Shown here: positions 26,095-33,935 of the stretch, piece after piece | Position numbering within the stretch: position 1 is the stretch's first letter | How the letters are laid out: every line of letters starts with the position of its first letter | DNA from: Leeia oryzae DSM 17879 | GTDB lineage: Bacteria; Pseudomonadota; Gammaproteobacteria; Burkholderiales; Leeiaceae | DNA length: 64,000 nucleotides | Reading direction: 5' to 3' | Assembly: GCF_000376945.1 (NCBI RefSeq) | Contig: NZ_AQXU01000013.1 | Coordinates: 1 to 64,000, forward strand | The notes under the pieces: model-generated | What the model saw: the letters and a program-made list of their open reading frames with translations, nothing else | What the model was told of the DNA's origin: nothing | The model's database searches: none | Made by a program: the position numbers and the translations under genes

Positions 26095-26961
26095 CTAGCG
26101 CGGGGTCAGCCGGCCAGCTTCATCAGACAACACAATCTCGACCCGGCGGTTTAGCTGCCGGTTGCTGTCACTATCGTTTGCAGCGACCGGAAACTCTTCC
26201 CCGTAGCCTCTGGTTTCGATACGGTCTCTGGTTACCCCCATGCCAAGCAAGGCGGAGAGGACAGCATCGGCGCGTCGTTCGGACAAGCCCTGGTTGTAAT
26301 CTGCCGTGCCTACGCTATCGGTAAAGCCTTCTATCAGCAGGTGCCGCTGTGGATTGTCATGCAGAACATCGGCGATTCTTTGCGCATTGCGCATGCCATC
26401 CGGCGTCAGGCGTGACAGGTCAGTACCGAACAGCACATCCCCGAAGGTAATGACGATCCCTCGTTGGGTTTTCTGAGTGGCCATACCGGCAAGTTGAAGC
26501 TCCAGCTGGGCGTTGCGTTCCTCACTGGCTTGCATGGCGAGTTGCGTATCCCGGTTTTGTGCGTTGGCCAGTTTTGCAGCTGCCCAGGATTGATCAGCTT
26601 CATCGGTCCGTTGGGCCAGTAAGAGGCTATTGCGTTCTGCCGTTGCATCGCGGCTATCTGCTTCGGCCTGTTTTTGCCGGGCCACCTGTTGTGTGAGTTC
26701 AATTTTCTGTCTGGCCAGGTAAGCCAGCCGGTCAATTTCTGCGCTACTTTTATGCTGTGCCGCAGCGCCATTGGCCATGGCCAGTGCATCGCTCGCGTCT
26801 CGTAATTCAAGCGGCGCATATTGCATGACGGCGGGGTTTCTTTGTGCCATCTGATATTCTTCCTGGGTATGTTCCAGCAGGCTGGTACTTCTGGGTGTGG
26901 TGCCGCACGCGGTTAAAATACCGGCAAACAGCAAGAGAGCAGGTGTCAGGTTTCTTCTCAT
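26095..26961 (-). CDS. OmpA-family lipoprotein with DUF4398 N-terminal region
   Basis: 288 residues; AAGGA is 8 bases before the ATG. Lipobox LTAC (Cys19). Residues 25-160 are a long helical, Ala/Gln/Glu-rich region of DUF4398 type. Residues about 165-288 are an OmpA peptidoglycan-binding domain: VLFGTDLSRLTPDGM, EGFTDSVGTADYNQGLSERRADAVLSAL and the Arg of LNRRVEIVL. It would tie the outer membrane to peptidoglycan. The next gene upstream (27044-27421) is a stand-alone DUF4398 lipoprotein, a recurring pair. Confidence 0.92.
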   Translation of the reverse strand: MRRNLTPALLLFAGILTACGTTPRSTSLLEHTQEEYQMAQRNPAVMQYAPLELRDASDALAMANGAAAQHKSSAEIDRLAYLARQKIELTQQVARQKQAEADSRDATAERNSLLLAQRTDEADQSWAAAKLANAQNRDTQLAMQASEERNAQLELQLAGMATQKTQRGIVITFGDVLFGTDLSRLTPDGMRNAQRIADVLHDNPQRHLLIEGFTDSVGTADYNQGLSERRADAVLSALLGMGVTRDRIETRGYGEEFPVAANDSDSNRQLNRRVEIVLSDEAGRLTPR

Positions 26962-27043
26962 GATGTATTCCTTCAGGGTGGTCGTCAGGTGGCGCTACGA
27001 TGCGGTTCCTGCCTTGGGTCTAAGGGGGCCAGCCTGCCGATGT

Positions 27044-27421
27044 TTACGGTCCCACCGGGTCATTGCCTGCCGTCAATGTATAGATATCGTGCCGTAGTGC
27101 ATTTCTGATGCTTTCCGCTTTGGCGGCATTGGCTTTGCCTTGGGCCAGCCGCGCATCCACTTCTGCTTCTTTGGCCAGCGCGCTGGCCATCTGATAATCT
27201 TTTTGTGCCAATGCAGCTCGCGCACTGGCCAGTTTTTCTTTTGCCAGATTCATTTCAAACCCGGCATGCTGTGTCGCATGAAGCGTTTCGGCCTGGTTCA
27301 TGGCTGCGCTTGCCATCGCAATATCCCGTCTGGCTGGCGTGGCCAGGCTGCTACAGCCTGCCATCAGCTGCAAAAACAGCGTGACCAGTAATGCTGATCC
27401 CCATCGTGCTTGTTTCTTCAT
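27044..27421 (-). CDS. DUF4398 lipoprotein
   Basis: 125 residues from the ATG at 27421 (GGGG 8 bases upstream); a longer in-frame start at 27529 has no ribosome site. Lipobox LMAGC (Cys23). The mature part is helical with Ala-rich heptads (MASAAMNQAETLHATQHAGFEMN; AKEKLASARAALAQKD), typical of DUF4398. It probably lies at the periplasmic face of the outer membrane and partners the adjacent OmpA protein. Operator site F lies 89 bases upstream. Confidence 0.88.
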   Translation of the reverse strand: MKKQARWGSALLVTLFLQLMAGCSSLATPARRDIAMASAAMNQAETLHATQHAGFEMNLAKEKLASARAALAQKDYQMASALAKEAEVDARLAQGKANAAKAESIRNALRHDIYTLTAGNDPVGP

Positions 27422-27510
27422 GGTGTTTCCCCGGAAAAAGCCGCCCTTGACGTTAAATCCGTCCGGCCCTTCTTCAGTAGCTACAGTTATAGGCTGCTTT
27501 AACAGATGCA

Positions 27511-27532
27511 TCGGTACGTTGACGCACATAGC
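27511..27532 (-). promoter_or_regulatory. Stress-island operator, site F
   Basis: On the minus strand this reads GCTATGT-GCGTCAA-CGTACCGA and matches site B at 16 of 22 positions, with TATGT and CGTACCGA intact. It lies 89 bases before the DUF4398 lipoprotein start, in the same orientation relative to its gene as sites A-C. Confidence 0.5.
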
Positions 27533-27683
27533 GTCGTCACGATGTGTTCTTTACTGGCAGGCATATCCGCTTGTGTTTCCTACCGCACCGACAGAACTGA
27601 CCGACTCACGGTTTCATAAGAGGGTTAATGGACCTCGCTACGCATCTTTGATCTGTCAATGTCCGGAATGAAAGGAGGGCAGG

Positions 27684-27938
27684 ATGTCACTGCTCGCATG
27701 GATTGCTTTGGGTGTTTTCATCGGCTTAATCAATAGCAAGGCATTCAAACGCCCTGATACCAATAGGCTGGTAGATATTTCGCTGGGCGTGACGGGCGCA
27801 ATGTTTGGTGGCGCCATATTTTCTGAGTATGAAGTGGCAGGATTTACCGGCATCGATTTTTACAGCCTGATTGCAGCGGCATTTTGCGCCATTCTCGCTT
27901 TGATACTGTATCGGGCCTGTTTGAAACTGCCAGTCTGA
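27684..27938 (+). CDS. GlsB/YeaQ/YmgE-family stress membrane protein, copy 2
   Basis: 84 residues; AAGGAGGGCAGG directly precedes the ATG. Three hydrophobic helices with the family's central DISLGVTGAMFGGAIFSEY and FTGIDFYSLIAAAFCAILALILYR. It diverges clearly from copy 1 (22946-23200), so this is an old duplication or separate acquisition. Small inner-membrane stress protein, function unknown. Confidence 0.85.
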   Translation: MSLLAWIALGVFIGLINSKAFKRPDTNRLVDISLGVTGAMFGGAIFSEYEVAGFTGIDFYSLIAAAFCAILALILYRACLKLPV

Positions 27939-27991
27939 GGCCGCAGTGACCGGGCTTTAGATGCACTGGCCAGGAGAAAAGAGTCGAATGT

Positions 27992-28627
27992 ATGTATCTG
28001 TTTAAACTGGAGCACAGCAGAACGGCCTATCTCACGGACTTTGCGCTATATGCGCTGGTGGTGCTGTTGCTGGCATTGTTTTTGATGCTGGGCAGTCCGG
28101 TTCAGCACCGGGTTACATTGCTGGCCATGGTCTTGCTAGGCTTGATGGGGTGGGGGTTGGTAGAGTACCTGCTGCACCGCTTTGTCTTGCACGGCGTGCG
28201 CCCGTTTAGCGACTGGCATGACGCGCATCACCAGCGTCCAGCCGCGTTAATCTATACACCGACCTTGCTCAGTGTCGGGCTGATCGTGATATTGGTTTTT
28301 TTGCCCTGGCTATGGTTAACCAATGTCTGGGATGCCACGGCGGTGACGCTCGGGCTGCTGGGTGGTTATTTTGAATATACGCTGACCCACCATGCCATTC
28401 ATCACTGGCGCAGCCATTCCGCCTGGCTAAAACAGCGCAAATTGTGGCACGGCAGACATCATTACATCCATTCAAATCTGAGCTGTTTCGGGGTGACAAG
28501 TACCTTCTGGGATATCGTGTTTAATACAGGTAAAGAAAACCGCATGAACCTGTCGCAATCGTTACGATTACTGGGGATTACCTGCGGGTTTACCTTATTG
28601 CTGGGGGTCATTTATTTTACGCACTAG
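27992..28627 (+). CDS. Fatty acid hydroxylase / sterol desaturase-superfamily membrane enzyme
   Basis: 211 residues, four to five membrane helices. The eight-histidine diiron pattern is present: HRFVLHG (about 61-67), HDAHHQ (about 75-80), HHAIHH (about 132-137) and HGRHHYIH (about 152-159). These integral enzymes hydroxylate or desaturate lipids with O2. The substrate cannot be deduced; a membrane lipid or carotenoid is likely. An AGGAG lies 15 bases before the ATG, longer than usual. A 12-bp hairpin overlaps its stop codon. Confidence 0.88.
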   Translation: MYLFKLEHSRTAYLTDFALYALVVLLLALFLMLGSPVQHRVTLLAMVLLGLMGWGLVEYLLHRFVLHGVRPFSDWHDAHHQRPAALIYTPTLLSVGLIVILVFLPWLWLTNVWDATAVTLGLLGGYFEYTLTHHAIHHWRSHSAWLKQRKLWHGRHHYIHSNLSCFGVTSTFWDIVFNTGKENRMNLSQSLRLLGITCGFTLLLGVIYFTH

Positions 28628-28658
28628 CCAATATCGCTTTATGTGGTATTGGCTAGTG
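28622..28658. terminator. 12-bp inverted repeat between convergent genes
   Basis: CACTAGCCAATA (28622-28633) and its exact complement (28647-28658) with a 13-base loop. The TAG stop of the hydroxylase gene is inside the left arm. No long T-run, but the convergent position suggests a bidirectional terminator. Confidence 0.6.
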
Positions 28659-28666
28659 TTAACGGG

Positions 28667-29479
28667 TCAGGTGCCATCCATGCGGCCATGGCAGCTGGCC
28701 TCGAATAACGCGCGGACACGTCCTTCGGCTTTGTCTGTCCATTTGGCCAGATGGGTCATGCTGCCAAGGTCACTGTGCTCTTCGCAAACCATATAGGCAT
28801 CTTTGAGAAACGCGATCAGCAGTTTGTTGTCTTCGCGCAGTTCGACCAGCATTTCCTGCACGGACAGAGTGTCGGCATCGTTATCCAGCAGGCGCTGTTT
28901 CTGGCTGATGTGTCCGATAGAGCGCAGGGTATTTCTGCCAACCTTGCGGACACGTTCTGCGATGAGGTCAGTCATGCCGATCAGTTGCATGGCCTGCTGA
29001 CCCAGCATGACATGGTAAGCAAAGAAATCCGGGCCATGCATGTGCCAGCGAAAGCCCTGGGTTTTCAGGTACAAGGCAAAAACATCGGCTAGCAGCGGGT
29101 TGAGGACGCTTGTTATGTCATTACTTGCCAGCGGATGAAAATCCGTCTGCATGACCTGCCGGACAATATGTGGCCGGACCTGCGGATGCGGCGTGCGTGC
29201 GTCACCGGTCGGGATGGACGTGATGATGGGGTGGATATCTTCTTTTGTATTGATGGTGGTACATACAGCCTGCGAGTCGTGATCATCTTCTATCCCGCAG
29301 GGCAAACCACTGAAGAAGTAGGGCGTCGGGATGATGCCTGCCTCTGCCGGGGTGGTCTGCGTTGGGTCGAGGGTTTCTGGCATCCGCTGGTTGGGTTGCC
29401 GCGCTTGTTCAGGGGTCCTGAACTGTGACCAGCGTCGGTCATTGTGTGGCTGTGGGGTAGAAATAAGGTTGGTCATCAT
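28667..29479 (-). CDS. dps: Dps-family ferritin with long N-terminal extension
   Basis: 270 residues from the ATG at 29479, chosen because GGAG lies 7 bases upstream. The last 155 residues are a Dps domain: LLADVFALYLKTQGFRWHMHGPDFFAYHVMLGQQ ... MTDLIAERVRKVG and a C-terminal helix. The first about 110 residues are Pro/Thr/Gln-rich and probably disordered. An internal ATG at 29152 (GGCAGG just upstream) would give a normal-sized Dps. His and Asp/Glu of the inter-subunit ferroxidase site are mostly kept (WH, YH, TD, AE), but the position four after the second His is Gly where E. coli Dps has Asp. It would protect DNA and sequester iron under oxidative stress. Confidence 0.82.
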   Translation of the reverse strand: MMTNLISTPQPHNDRRWSQFRTPEQARQPNQRMPETLDPTQTTPAEAGIIPTPYFFSGLPCGIEDDHDSQAVCTTINTKEDIHPIITSIPTGDARTPHPQVRPHIVRQVMQTDFHPLASNDITSVLNPLLADVFALYLKTQGFRWHMHGPDFFAYHVMLGQQAMQLIGMTDLIAERVRKVGRNTLRSIGHISQKQRLLDNDADTLSVQEMLVELREDNKLLIAFLKDAYMVCEEHSDLGSMTHLAKWTDKAEGRVRALFEASCHGRMDGT

Positions 29480-29844
29480 GGGTTCTCCAGTATTGCGCAG
29501 GGTTTGGTGAAGGAAATGAAATGAAGGGAAGGACGGCTGAGTAGCGGTATGGTTCATCGTGCCACAGTCACCTATTGGATTCTGTGCGCTGACGAACGCA
29601 GGGTTTCTGATTGGTCCGGGCATGGTCAAGCATCAAGAAAATACCAACACAAGGCAGAGATACCGGTTGTACGGTTACCAAACCGGTATGATGGTGGTAT
29701 GCTGGACTTATGTGCCTTAGCGTACATAAGTCCAGCAAGCCTCCATCTATCCATGTGCGATACTGCACAAAGCATGTTGTCATCGTCAGTTGTCTGTACC
29801 CGTAAAGCGTTAGTTTTTTCATTCATATGACGCAGGAGATGCCT
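29480..29844. promoter_or_regulatory. Divergent regulatory region dps-like / crp-like
   Basis: 365 bases with no gene. It contains operator site D inside a 13-bp perfect inverted repeat (29701-29736), and smaller symmetric sequences such as ACCGGTTGTACGGTTACCAAACCGGT nearby (written 29661-29686 in part). Both divergent genes could be controlled from here. Confidence 0.5.
29701..29736. promoter_or_regulatory. Stress-island operator, site D, in a 13-bp perfect palindrome
   Basis: Arms GCTGGACTTATGT (29701-29713) and its exact complement (29724-29736) with loop GCCTTAGCGT. The 22-bp element itself is 29707-29728 (CTTATGT ... TAGCGTAC). It sits 116 bases before the Crp-like start at 29845 and 228 bases from the dps-like start on the other strand. 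The symmetry fits a dimeric regulator acting on both genes, with autoregulation of the Crp-like gene possible. Confidence 0.55.
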
Positions 29845-30552
29845 ATGGCACCCAGACAGAATCAATTGTTATCCGTTCTGCCACCAGAGCAATGGGAACG
29901 GATTCAGGATCAGCTTGAGCTGATCGACATGCCGCTTGGAAAAGTGATTTATGAGTCAGGCAGCAAGCTGTCTCATGTGTACTTTCCGACTACCGCCATC
30001 GTGTCTTTACTCTACGTGATGGAAAACGGTGCCTCGGCCGAAATCGCTGTGGTCGGCTTTGAAGGCATTGTCGGCGTGTCGCTCTTCATGGGGGGGGAAA
30101 CTACCCCCAGCCGGGCGGTGGTCCAAAGTGCCGGCCAAGGTTACCGGCTAAAAGCGAGTCTTCTGATGCAGGAGTTCAACCGGGGCGGGCCAGTCATGCA
30201 CTTGCTGTTGCGATACACCCAGGCATTGATTACCCAGATGTCGCAAACCGCGGTGTGCAACCGTCACCATTCACTTGACCAGCAACTGTGCCGCTGGCTG
30301 TTGCTGAGTCTGGACCGGCTGGCATCCAACGACCTGGTCATGACACAAGAGCTGATCGCCAATATGCTAGGAGTGCGCCGTGAGGGTGTGACAGAAGCCG
30401 CCGGACATTTGCAGGAAGCAGGACTGATTGCCTATCGTCGTGGCCAGATTACCGTGCTGGATCGCGCAGGTCTGGAAAAACGCACCTGCGAATGCTATGC
30501 CGTGGTGAAAAAAGAGTACGACCGCCTGTTACCCCTGACTACCGCCACCTGA
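29845..30552 (+). CDS. Crp/Fnr-family transcription regulator, copy 2
   Basis: 235 residues from the third ATG at 29845, six bases after AGGAG (29834-29838). Residues 10-130 form the cNMP-binding fold (LSHVYFPTTAIVSLLYVMENG), again lacking the classical cAMP cassette. The HTH is at about 170-200 (TQELIANMLGVRREGVTEAAGHLQEAGLI). No Fe-S cysteines near the N-terminus; the two Cys at CECYA lie at the C-terminus, a feature shared with copy 1 (CGCYE). A G8 run at 30090-30097 lies inside the coding region. Site D upstream suggests self-control. Confidence 0.9.
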   Translation: MAPRQNQLLSVLPPEQWERIQDQLELIDMPLGKVIYESGSKLSHVYFPTTAIVSLLYVMENGASAEIAVVGFEGIVGVSLFMGGETTPSRAVVQSAGQGYRLKASLLMQEFNRGGPVMHLLLRYTQALITQMSQTAVCNRHHSLDQQLCRWLLLSLDRLASNDLVMTQELIANMLGVRREGVTEAAGHLQEAGLIAYRRGQITVLDRAGLEKRTCECYAVVKKEYDRLLPLTTAT

Positions 30553-30764
30553 CCATGCGTGGCCCGGCAGGCAAGGTTGTATGTTTGGGGTAACTGGTTG
30601 TTATGGATGACTTTTCTGACCTCAAGCGTGAGTGTGATGCGCGATGCTAGTTATCGCGTTGCAGACGTTTTGCCTGATGCTGTTGAGTCCCGTCCATGTT
30701 TGATATACATCAGTAGCAAGCTATCCGGGCAGGCATAGACTGAAATCTTTGCAAGGAGACAATC

Positions 30765-31160
30765 ATGGCTTTTCACCACGCAGTCGTATGGATTGATCAC
30801 CGGGAAGCACACATCATTCATTTCAACGCGGAAGACAGTACGGTTGAAATCGTGAAGACGCATTCCAAGCAGGCGCATCTGCATCATCACAGCGGTACGC
30901 TCGGTAGCGGCAAAGCCCCTACAGACCATACCTTTCTTCATGAAGTGGTTCAAAACATGGCGGATGCAGCAGAGATATTGGTGGTGGGGCCAGGTTCAGC
31001 CAAGCTGGAATTGATCAAGCATGTGCACACGCATGACCCGGCCATCTCGGACAATATTCTGGGGGTAGAAACCGTAGACCACCCGAGTGACCCGCAAGTG
31101 CTGGCATACGCCAAAAAGTATTTTTTGAAGGTAGACAACCTGCGTGGTGATCGTTTCTGA
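30765..31160 (+). CDS. Small eRF1-like (baeRF / 'translational machinery') protein
   Basis: 131 residues; AAGGAGACAATC precedes the ATG. Begins HHAVVWIDHREAHIIHFN and contains ILVVGPGSAKLELIKHVHTHDP, resembling a single-domain bacterial relative of archaeal/eukaryotic release factor 1 domain 3. His-rich centre (HLHHHSG). Proteins of this type are found in proteobacterial stress clusters and are of unproven function; a role in ribosome hibernation or rescue is only a hypothesis. It lies between the Crp-like gene and the Mg2+ ATPase. Confidence 0.7.
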   Translation: MAFHHAVVWIDHREAHIIHFNAEDSTVEIVKTHSKQAHLHHHSGTLGSGKAPTDHTFLHEVVQNMADAAEILVVGPGSAKLELIKHVHTHDPAISDNILGVETVDHPSDPQVLAYAKKYFLKVDNLRGDRF

Positions 31161-31206
31161 TCATGCTCACATGTGGTTGAAATGATCTGTTAACTCAGGC
31201 AGCAGG

Positions 31207-31237
31207 GAGCAGACCATCCGTACGATGATGTCTGCTC
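31207..31237. promoter_or_regulatory. Inverted repeat in the mgtA leader/promoter
   Basis: Arms GAGCAGAC (31207-31214) and GTCTGCTC (31230-31237) with an inner CATC/GATG pair around CGTAC. It starts 110 bases before the ATPase ATG. The core CGTACGATG on the complementary strand resembles the right half of the stress-island operator. It could be an operator or a leader hairpin. Confidence 0.4.
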
Positions 31238-31316
31238 GCCACCCCGGACGCCATGTCACGCCATGCATTGGCGTGCATACCGGCTGGGGTGGCATGTTTT
31301 CTCAAGGAGAAAACCC

Positions 31317-33908
31317 ATGCGTTGGTTAAACCGGATGTTTCCACCTGCCTCCACCACAGATTCCCGCCAACCCGCAGTGCCCGATGCTTACTGGAGCCTG
31401 CCCGCAGACAAACTGATGGGCATGCTGGGCGCAAAGCCCCAAGGTTTTTCCCAGCGTGAAGCGGCCGACAAGCTCAAGCGGTATGGCCCTAATGCGCTCG
31501 ATACCAAAAAACACGCCACCGCCCTTGGCTTGTTCTTCAACCAGTTCAAAAACCCGTTAGTGTTGATCCTGATCGTGGCTTCCGTCATTTCGATGGTCGC
31601 TTCAGAATGGATCGATGCCGGCGTGGTGCTGGCCATCGTCTTTGGTAGCACCATCCTGGGTTTTGCCCAGGAGTTTATCGCTGGCAATGCCATCGAAAAG
31701 CTCCGTTCCAAAGTCACCATACACTCGAACATCCTGCGTGATGGTCAACCGCATACCTTGCCTTCCTACCGGGTGGTACCGGGCGATGTGGTGCTGTTGT
31801 CTGCCGGTAGCCTGATTCCGGCAGATGGGCTGGTGCTGGAAGCCAATGATTTCTTCGTCAACCAGGCTGTCCTGACCGGCGAGACCTTTCCGGTTGAAAA
31901 ACGGGCAGGGGAGCTTGCGGCCAACGCATCGCTGGCCGAGCGCAGCAACTGTGTCCTGATGGGCACCAGTGTCAGCAGTGGTTCTGCCCGGGTGCTGATT
32001 GTGCATACCGGCAAATCCACGGTCTTTGGCCAGATTGCCGACAAGCTGGCATTGCGCCCGCCAATGACCGAATTCGAGCGCGGCATCCAGCGTTTTGGCT
32101 ATTTGCTGACGCGCATCATGCTGGTGATGGTAGTGGTGGTGCTGGCGGTGAACATCTTCATGGCCAAACCACCCATAGCATCACTCCTGTTTGCACTGGC
32201 ACTGGCGGTCGGGCTCACCCCGGAACTGCTGCCGGCCATTGTCAGTATCACGCTGTCGCATGGGGCCAAGCGCATGGCCAAACTCGGGGTGATTGTCCGC
32301 CGGCTGAATTCGATCGAAAATCTCGGCAGCATGGATGTCTTGTGCACGGACAAAACCGGTACCTTGACGGCGGGTGTGGTCGAGCTGGATGGTGCGGTGG
32401 ATATTGACGGGCAAGCCAGCGAGACGGTATTGCGACTGGCGGGCATGAACGCCCGCTTTCAGACCGGGTTGTCCAACGCGCTGGACGAAGCCGTGAGTGC
32501 CGCCGTGACCAAGGCGGGCATCAACTTTGATGCTGTTCAGAAACTGGACGAGATTCCCTACGACTTTGTCCGTAAATGCCTGTCAGTGGTGGTGAGCGAT
32601 GCCAAGGGCGAGCGCACCCTGATTACCAAGGGGGCGCTCGACAAGGTGCTGGCGCTTTGTAGCCATGCCGGCACAGAAACAGTACCGCTGGATCAAGCCG
32701 CCAGAACCAGTATCGAATCCCGCTTTGATGCGTGGAGCGAGCAGGGGTTTCGTGTACTGGGCGTGGCGTCACGCGTAGTGGAGTCGCGTAGCGGGGCTTA
32801 CACGCGAGAGGACGAGACAGGGCTTTGTTTTGCTGGTTTCCTGCTGTTTCTGGATCCGCCCAAACCCGATGTCCGCCAGGTTATTCTGGATCTGGCGCAG
32901 CGTGGCGTCCAGCTCAAGATCATTACCGGGGACAACCGCAAGGTGGCCCGGCACGTGGCAGAAACGGTGAATTTGCCCGTTTTAACGGTCATGACGGGGC
33001 GAGAGCTCAACGATATGGGGGACGATGCCCTCATTCACGCCGCCTGGAACACATCGGTCTTTGCAGAAGTAGACCCCAACCAGAAAGAACGCATCATCCT
33101 GGCGCTCCAGAAAACCGGGCATGTTGTCGGTTATATGGGCGATGGCATAAACGATGCACTGGCCCTGCACACGGCAGACGTGGGCATTTCGGTAGATACG
33201 GCGGTGGATGTCGCCAAGGACGCGGCGGATTTTGTATTGCTGCGCAAGGATCTGGATATCTTGCGCCAGGGTATTGATGAAGGGCGGATGACCTTTGCCA
33301 ATACGCTCAAGTATATTCTGACCACGGTCAGTGCCAACTTTGGCAACATGTTCAGCATGGCCGCGGCATCGCTCTTTCTACCTTTTCTGCCGCTGCTGGC
33401 CTCCCAGATTTTGCTCAACAACTTTTTATCGGATATTCCCGCCACCACCATCGCCAGTGACCGTGTCGACCCGGAGTGGGTCGCCAAGCCGCGTCGGTGG
33501 GATACGATATTTATCCGGGACTATATGGTGTTGTTCGGCCTGCTGAGTTCCCTGTTCGATTTTCTGACCTTTGGCACGCTGCTATGGCTGTTTCAGGCAG
33601 CGCCAGAGGAGTTCCGTACCGGCTGGTTTCTGGAATCTCTGCTGACCGAGCTGGTCATCGCGCTGGTGGTACGTACCCGGCGGCCATTCTACAAAAGCCG
33701 GCCCGGGAATCTGCTGCTGGTCAGTACCGTGATCGTGATCGGCATTGCCTTGATCTTGCCGTATCTGCCCTTCAGTGCCATCTTTGGTTTTGTGCCGCTG
33801 CCAGCCCCGCTCATGTTGGGGATGGTCGGCTTAACCTTGGGCTATGTGGTGACCGTTGAAGCCGCCAAGAAACGTTTTTATGCGCGGGCAGTCAACGCAA
33901 ACAATTAG
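31317..33908 (+). CDS. mgtA: Mg2+-transporting P-type ATPase (MgtA type, P3B)
   Basis: 863 residues from the ATG at 31317; AAGGAG lies 7 bases upstream, unlike the longer in-frame start at 31263. Order: N-terminal cytoplasmic tail, helices at about 65-105, actuator domain (TGET at LTGETFPVEK), phosphorylation motif DKTGTLT at 345-351, nucleotide-binding domain with KGA, GDGIND hinge (YMGDGINDALAL), and C-terminal helices. The NNFLSDIP segment and overall pattern fit MgtA/MgtB, which import Mg2+. It may support ribosome and membrane stability in the stress island. It ends 27 bases before the convergent RNB gene. Confidence 0.95.
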   Translation: MRWLNRMFPPASTTDSRQPAVPDAYWSLPADKLMGMLGAKPQGFSQREAADKLKRYGPNALDTKKHATALGLFFNQFKNPLVLILIVASVISMVASEWIDAGVVLAIVFGSTILGFAQEFIAGNAIEKLRSKVTIHSNILRDGQPHTLPSYRVVPGDVVLLSAGSLIPADGLVLEANDFFVNQAVLTGETFPVEKRAGELAANASLAERSNCVLMGTSVSSGSARVLIVHTGKSTVFGQIADKLALRPPMTEFERGIQRFGYLLTRIMLVMVVVVLAVNIFMAKPPIASLLFALALAVGLTPELLPAIVSITLSHGAKRMAKLGVIVRRLNSIENLGSMDVLCTDKTGTLTAGVVELDGAVDIDGQASETVLRLAGMNARFQTGLSNALDEAVSAAVTKAGINFDAVQKLDEIPYDFVRKCLSVVVSDAKGERTLITKGALDKVLALCSHAGTETVPLDQAARTSIESRFDAWSEQGFRVLGVASRVVESRSGAYTREDETGLCFAGFLLFLDPPKPDVRQVILDLAQRGVQLKIITGDNRKVARHVAETVNLPVLTVMTGRELNDMGDDALIHAAWNTSVFAEVDPNQKERIILALQKTGHVVGYMGDGINDALALHTADVGISVDTAVDVAKDAADFVLLRKDLDILRQGIDEGRMTFANTLKYILTTVSANFGNMFSMAAASLFLPFLPLLASQILLNNFLSDIPATTIASDRVDPEWVAKPRRWDTIFIRDYMVLFGLLSSLFDFLTFGTLLWLFQAAPEEFRTGWFLESLLTELVIALVVRTRRPFYKSRPGNLLLVSTVIVIGIALILPYLPFSAIFGFVPLPAPLMLGMVGLTLGYVVTVEAAKKRFYARAVNANN

Positions 33909-33935
33909 GGGGCATCCATCACCGATCGAACCGGT

